Of a stretch of 64,000 bases of DNA, positions 60,865 through 64,000 are shown piece after piece. The notes beneath the pieces were generated by a model. The model searched no databases. It was given only the letters and a program-made list of their open reading frames with translations, and had not been told where the DNA came from. The stretch is from Microbacterium sp. MF43 (GTDB taxonomy: Bacteria > Actinomycetota > Actinomycetes > Actinomycetales > Microbacteriaceae): the NCBI RefSeq assembly GCF_012847295.1, contig NZ_JABBDY010000002.1:310001-374000 (forward strand), read 5' to 3'. The position numbers and the translations under genes are program-made. Within the stretch, counting starts at the first letter, position 1; each line of letters opens with the position of its first letter.

Positions 60865-61472
60865 GCGTTCTCCTCAGTCAGGAGTCCGTCGGACTCGATG
60901 TAGCGGGCGCCCGTGGTCGGGCAGATCCAGGGACCGTCGGGCGTCTCGCGGGTGAGTGGGACGCCCGCCTTGCCCACCCAGCCCAGCCGCTTGGCAGGTA
61001 CGCCGGCGACGAGGGCGAAGGGCGGGACGTCTTTGACGACGACCGCGCCGGCGGCCACGGTCGCCCATGCACCGATCGTCACGGGCGCGACGCACGTGGC
61101 GCGCGCGCCGATCGAGGCACCCGTCTCGATCGTGACACCCACCGGCTCCCAGTCGTGGGCGCTCTTGAGTGAGCCGTCGGGGTTGATCGCGCGGGGGTAG
61201 GTGTCGTTGGTGAGTACCACCGCGGGACCGATGAAGACGCCGTCACCCAGTCGCGCCGGCTCGTAGACGAGGGCGTAATTCTGGACCTTGCAGTTGTCGC
61301 CCAGGTGGACGCCGGTGCCGACATAGGCGCCACGGCCGATGATGCAGTTGCGGCCGAGCACGGCCTTTTCACGGACCTGCGCCAGATGCCAGATCGACGA
61401 GCCGTCGCCGACGGTCGCGTCGGGTGAGACATCTGCGGAATCGACGATGCGCACGGCGGAAGAGGTGGTCAC
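60861..61472 (-). CDS. hexapeptide N-acetyltransferase, WlbB/WbpD-like
   Basis: The 203-residue left-handed beta-helix protein shows SSIWHLAQVREKAVLGRNCIIG, VQNYALVYEPARLGDGVFIGPAVVLTND and VVVKDVPPFALVAGVPAKRLG. This matches WlbB/WbpD, which acetylate the new 3-amino group. A C-terminal extension with CPTTGARY is rubredoxin-like but has one cysteine only. The GTG at 61472 has AAGGAG eight bases upstream; the ATG at 61490 overlaps that site and is less likely. TAGACT at 61523-61528 may be the operon promoter. Confidence 0.9.
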   Translation of the reverse strand: MTTSSAVRIVDSADVSPDATVGDGSSIWHLAQVREKAVLGRNCIIGRGAYVGTGVHLGDNCKVQNYALVYEPARLGDGVFIGPAVVLTNDTYPRAINPDGSLKSAHDWEPVGVTIETGASIGARATCVAPVTIGAWATVAAGAVVVKDVPPFALVAGVPAKRLGWVGKAGVPLTRETPDGPWICPTTGARYIESDGLLTEENA

Positions 61473-61520
61473 GATGGGGGCTCCTTGCATCGGGCGGTCA
61501 GGCGGACTGCGATGCGTCCT

Positions 61521-62735
61521 TCAGTCTACCTGGGGCGTGTCGGGCCCCGGGAAACCGGCGGTTGTCGCTGCAGCAGCGGCGGCGGCGGCACGATCGCCGA
61601 CGGCGGCCAGCGAGACGTTCTCGCGCGCCCATCCCGCTCGGCGTGCCCGGAGTCGGTCAGTCTCGCCGGATGCGTGGGAGTCCAGCAGCGCCCTCATGCC
61701 CTCGGCCACCGCTTCCGGCGTGAAGTCGACCGCGAGCCCCAGACCGGCGTCTCGCACAAGCGCCCCACCCACGTCGGCGCCGGCGAAGAGGACCGGCGTC
61801 CCGCAGGCAGCCGCGGCATAGGTCTTCGTCGGGCGCGCGAAGTCGTAGCCGATGCCTGGCGCGATGGAAACGAGGGCCGCGCAGGCGCCGCGGATCCAGG
61901 AGGCCGAGTGTGCAGGATCGACGACACCGCCGAACTGGACGCGGCCGGGGACGAGTTCATCGGCCAGCGCACGCAGCTGGGATTCGACGGCTCCCTGGCC
62001 GAAGAACCGCAGACGGAGCTCGGGGAACTCGTGCGCGAGCGACGCGAAACCCCTGATGAACACATCAGGCTGCTGCCATTCCGACATGGTGCCGGTGTAG
62101 ACGAAGTACGACTCTCCGGATGGGGCGATGGTGTGGACATCGGGACGGAACACGGTCGTGTCGATCCCGTTGCCGACCGTGACGATCCTGTTCGGGTTCG
62201 CACCGAGCTGGACCAATCGCTCGCTGACCTCGTCCGACACCGAGAGTACGACCGCCGCGCTGCGGAGCACCGCGCGCTCCATCCATCGCATGAGGCCGAC
62301 GACGGGCCTCGGCGCACCCATGGAGATGACGCCGTCCGTCCAGACGTCGGCCGCGTAATAGACGAACGGGCGCCGCCGCAGCGCCGCCGCCAGGCGCACC
62401 ATCATTCCCGTCGTCGGGGGGGACTCGGCGACGGCGAGATCCCACGACCGTGCGAGCAGGCGGAGAAGCAGGGGGCCGTCGAAGCTCGCGTACTGGAGGT
62501 AGCCGCGAACGTTGCCGCCGCGATCGCGCAGGACGGGCCAGCGCAGCACGCGGAGATCGGCGTCGTCCGCCGCCGGCGCGTGCGCCGGCGGACGGCTTGT
62601 GATCACCGTCACCTCCGCCCCGAGACGGACGAGTCCGCGGGCGAGAGCGTTCAGCCGGAAGGCCCCGGCGCTCACCTCAGGCGTGAACAGCCTCGAGGCG
62701 AGAACGATGCGCGGACCCCCCACCGCGTCAGGCAT
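61521..62735 (-). CDS. GT4-family glycosyltransferase
   Basis: The 404-residue GT-B protein starts RIVLASRLFTPEVSAGAFRLNALARGL, resembling the WcaI/FucNAc-type transferases that begin with a similar loop. Its donor domain carries VGNGIDTTVFRPD, FVYTGTMSEWQQPDVFIRGF and YDFARPTKTYAAAACGTPVLFAG. Several ATG codons are possible (62735, 62744, 62756); 62735 gives the shortest overlap with the upstream DUF2304 stop. The C-terminus is an alanine-rich run. Confidence 0.87.
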   Translation of the reverse strand: MPDAVGGPRIVLASRLFTPEVSAGAFRLNALARGLVRLGAEVTVITSRPPAHAPAADDADLRVLRWPVLRDRGGNVRGYLQYASFDGPLLLRLLARSWDLAVAESPPTTGMMVRLAAALRRRPFVYYAADVWTDGVISMGAPRPVVGLMRWMERAVLRSAAVVLSVSDEVSERLVQLGANPNRIVTVGNGIDTTVFRPDVHTIAPSGESYFVYTGTMSEWQQPDVFIRGFASLAHEFPELRLRFFGQGAVESQLRALADELVPGRVQFGGVVDPAHSASWIRGACAALVSIAPGIGYDFARPTKTYAAAACGTPVLFAGADVGGALVRDAGLGLAVDFTPEAVAEGMRALLDSHASGETDRLRARRAGWARENVSLAAVGDRAAAAAAAATTAGFPGPDTPQVD

Positions 62736-63156
62736 CTTCACCATCGCCGTCAGCATCCTCGTGCGTCGGCGGCGAGGACGGTGCACGTAGCGGCGAGTCC
62801 TGTCGGTGCGGCTCCTCGATGCGGCGGATCCTCTCGTCGTGCACGGCAGCGCGCTCGGCCAGGACCCGGAGCTTCTCTTCGATGCGCGTGAGTTCGGCGC
62901 CGTACTGAAGACTCACCAGGAAGAGGAGGCCGATGGCGATGAAGAAGACGAGGTTCGTGGGGATGGCGATACCGAGGACGCCTGCGACCCAGGTCAGCGT
63001 CTGAGGGAACACGGCGACAATCAGCGCCAGCACGCCTCCGACAAGCCACCACACCGCATGACGCTCGCGGAGCGTGGAGCGCCGCATGAGCTCGACGATC
63101 GCGAGGACGGCCAGGAGCGCCGCGACGATGCCGAACGCGTACGTGACGGGATTCAT
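62728..63156 (-). CDS. DUF2304 small membrane protein
   Basis: The 142-residue protein has three membrane helices (about 4-24, 34-54, 66-86) followed by a charged coiled-coil tail. This is the DUF2304 pattern, a family found next to polyprenyl-sugar GT2 genes. Here the GT2 gene precedes it with an ATGA overlap. The family is thought to assist lipid-linked sugar synthesis or flipping; no mechanism is known. Confidence 0.88.
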   Translation of the reverse strand: MNPVTYAFGIVAALLAVLAIVELMRRSTLRERHAVWWLVGGVLALIVAVFPQTLTWVAGVLGIAIPTNLVFFIAIGLLFLVSLQYGAELTRIEEKLRVLAERAAVHDERIRRIEEPHRQDSPLRAPSSPPTHEDADGDGEDA

Positions 63157-63887
63157 CGGTCGCCTCCGTCGGGGACAGCGACCCTCGGACGGATCAGTGC
63201 GAGCAGGAAGGCGAGTCCCGCGCGCAGAAGATAGACGGTCGCCCGTGCAGCGTTGTGCGAGGGTTCGCCCGCTTGCCGAGCCCGCATCGCCACCGGCACC
63301 TGAGTGATCCGCAGCCCCGCTCGCGCCGCGATGACCAGAGCCTCGACCGTGTCGCCCAGATACTCCGCCGGGTACGTGTGTGCGAAGAGGCGCACGGCCG
63401 CGGGCCCCGTGGCCTTGAACCCGCTGGTCACATCGCTCAGCCGGTGACGCGCGACCCGGCTCACCGCCCACGCGAGCAAGCGCATGGCCCAGCGACGTGG
63501 TCCTCGCGCGCTGTAGTCCCCCACGCCGGCGAAGCGCGCGCCGATCACGATGTCGTGTTCGGCCAGACCGGCGATGAGCGCGGGCAGATACCGGACGTCG
63601 TGCTGGCCGTCAGCGTCGACCTGCACCACGACGGTGTGGCCGCGGTCGCGCGCGTAGCGGAAGCCGGCCCGCATCGCGCCGCCCACACCGAGATTGAACG
63701 GAAGCTCGAGAACGGTCGCACCCGCCTCTCGAGCGATGCTCGCCGTCGCGTCCGACGAGCCATCGTCGACGACGAGGCACTCGGCCTCGGGCACGGCGGC
63801 ACGGATGTCGCGCACGACGATGCCGACGGACTGCTGCTCGTTGAGCGCGGGCACCACGACGAGGAGTCGCTGCTCTTGGGGTGGCAT
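63153..63887 (-). CDS. DPM1-like GT2 glycosyltransferase
   Basis: The 244-residue GT-A protein has LLVVVPALNEQQSVGIVVRDI, VDDGSSDAT, NLGVGGAMRAGFRYA and the metal site VQVDADGQHD, as in polyprenyl-phosphate mannose/glucose synthases. It has only weak C-terminal hydrophobicity, and the DUF2304 partner may anchor it. The ATG at 63887 is chosen because TAGGAT lies eight bases upstream and the codons further upstream include rare ATA and AGG. An ATG at 63926 would overlap the neighbour's stop. Confidence 0.88.
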   Translation of the reverse strand: MPPQEQRLLVVVPALNEQQSVGIVVRDIRAAVPEAECLVVDDGSSDATASIAREAGATVLELPFNLGVGGAMRAGFRYARDRGHTVVVQVDADGQHDVRYLPALIAGLAEHDIVIGARFAGVGDYSARGPRRWAMRLLAWAVSRVARHRLSDVTSGFKATGPAAVRLFAHTYPAEYLGDTVEALVIAARAGLRITQVPVAMRARQAGEPSHNAARATVYLLRAGLAFLLALIRPRVAVPDGGDR

Positions 63888-63922
63888 GTCACGCGATCCT
63901 ATCCTCGGTGCCGTCACGGCCG

Positions 63923-64000
63923 TCATGAGCACGCCGTGATTCGCCACAGCGACGCCTCCCCTTCACGGTCTACGAGCTCGAAGCCCGGCTGACCCGCGAA
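63923..64000 (-). CDS. C-terminal end of a gene cut by the right edge
   Basis: A minus-strand frame runs from the edge to a TGA at 63923 and encodes 25 residues ending SLWRITACS. The codon use is GC-rich in third position, as in its neighbours. The ending resembles those of large membrane proteins with an extracytoplasmic C-terminus in polysaccharide loci, but too little is visible to name it. Confidence 0.5.
   Translation of the reverse strand, partial: FAGQPGFELVDREGEASLWRITACS

Overview
The window reads as chromosomal DNA of a high-GC Gram-positive actinobacterium, most likely a Microbacterium or close Microbacteriaceae relative. The evidence is the mtrA-mtrB-lpqB-comF-hpf block, a WhiB regulator next to a DUF5719 protein and a giant membrane glycosyltransferase, a DUF3499 protein and a zincin-like gene near ahcY, and very dense operons in which most neighbouring genes overlap by ATGA, GTGA or TGATG. 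I saw no transposase, prophage, CRISPR array, rRNA or tRNA gene.

Left part (1-26.6 kb) is mostly conserved household sequence. A 5'-truncated TPM-type protein converges on the minus-strand block mtrA-mtrB-lpqB-comF-hpf (envelope two-component system, competence-type phosphoribosyltransferase, ribosome hibernation). Next comes a plus-strand operon of an integral membrane protein, DUF4129, DUF4350, MoxR ATPase and DUF58. Its usual partners SpoIIM-like and RDD lie 4 kb away as a divergent pair, behind an aquaporin and a furA-katG peroxide-defence operon. A SAH hydrolase, DUF3499, zincin-like protein, DUF5719, 950-residue GT2 membrane protein, WhiB and mannose-6-phosphate isomerase follow.

Right part (26.7-64 kb) is a continuous surface-polysaccharide region. 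It contains (i) two O-antigen ligase/polymerase-type proteins; (ii) dTDP-L-rhamnose synthesis (rmlA, rmlB and a fused rmlC-rmlD); (iii) a galactofuranose set: UDP-galactopyranose mutase, a GlfT2-sized galactofuranosyltransferase, a second GlfT1-like transferase and a Wzm/Wzt exporter; (iv) a secreted CAP protein with five FG-GAP repeats; (v) GtrA plus a polyprenyl-type GT2; (vi) five genes, in two places, that together match the route from UDP-GlcNAc to UDP-ManNAc(3NAc)A; (vii) a mirrored, partly duplicated group of five glycosyltransferases; and (viii) a PglK/MsbA-type ABC flippase next to an SDR epimerase, an aminotransferase and a hexapeptide acetyltransferase. Both window edges cut genes.

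The simplest reading is a cell-wall glycan factory making at least two polymers: a rhamnose/galactofuranose polymer exported by Wzm/Wzt, and a second glycan with diacetamido-uronic acid and another amino sugar, flipped by the ABC exporter. A further recurring signal is a TAGNNT hexamer placed 6-8 bases before start codons that lack a Shine-Dalgarno sequence. This points to widespread leaderless transcription, and it helped decide several start sites.
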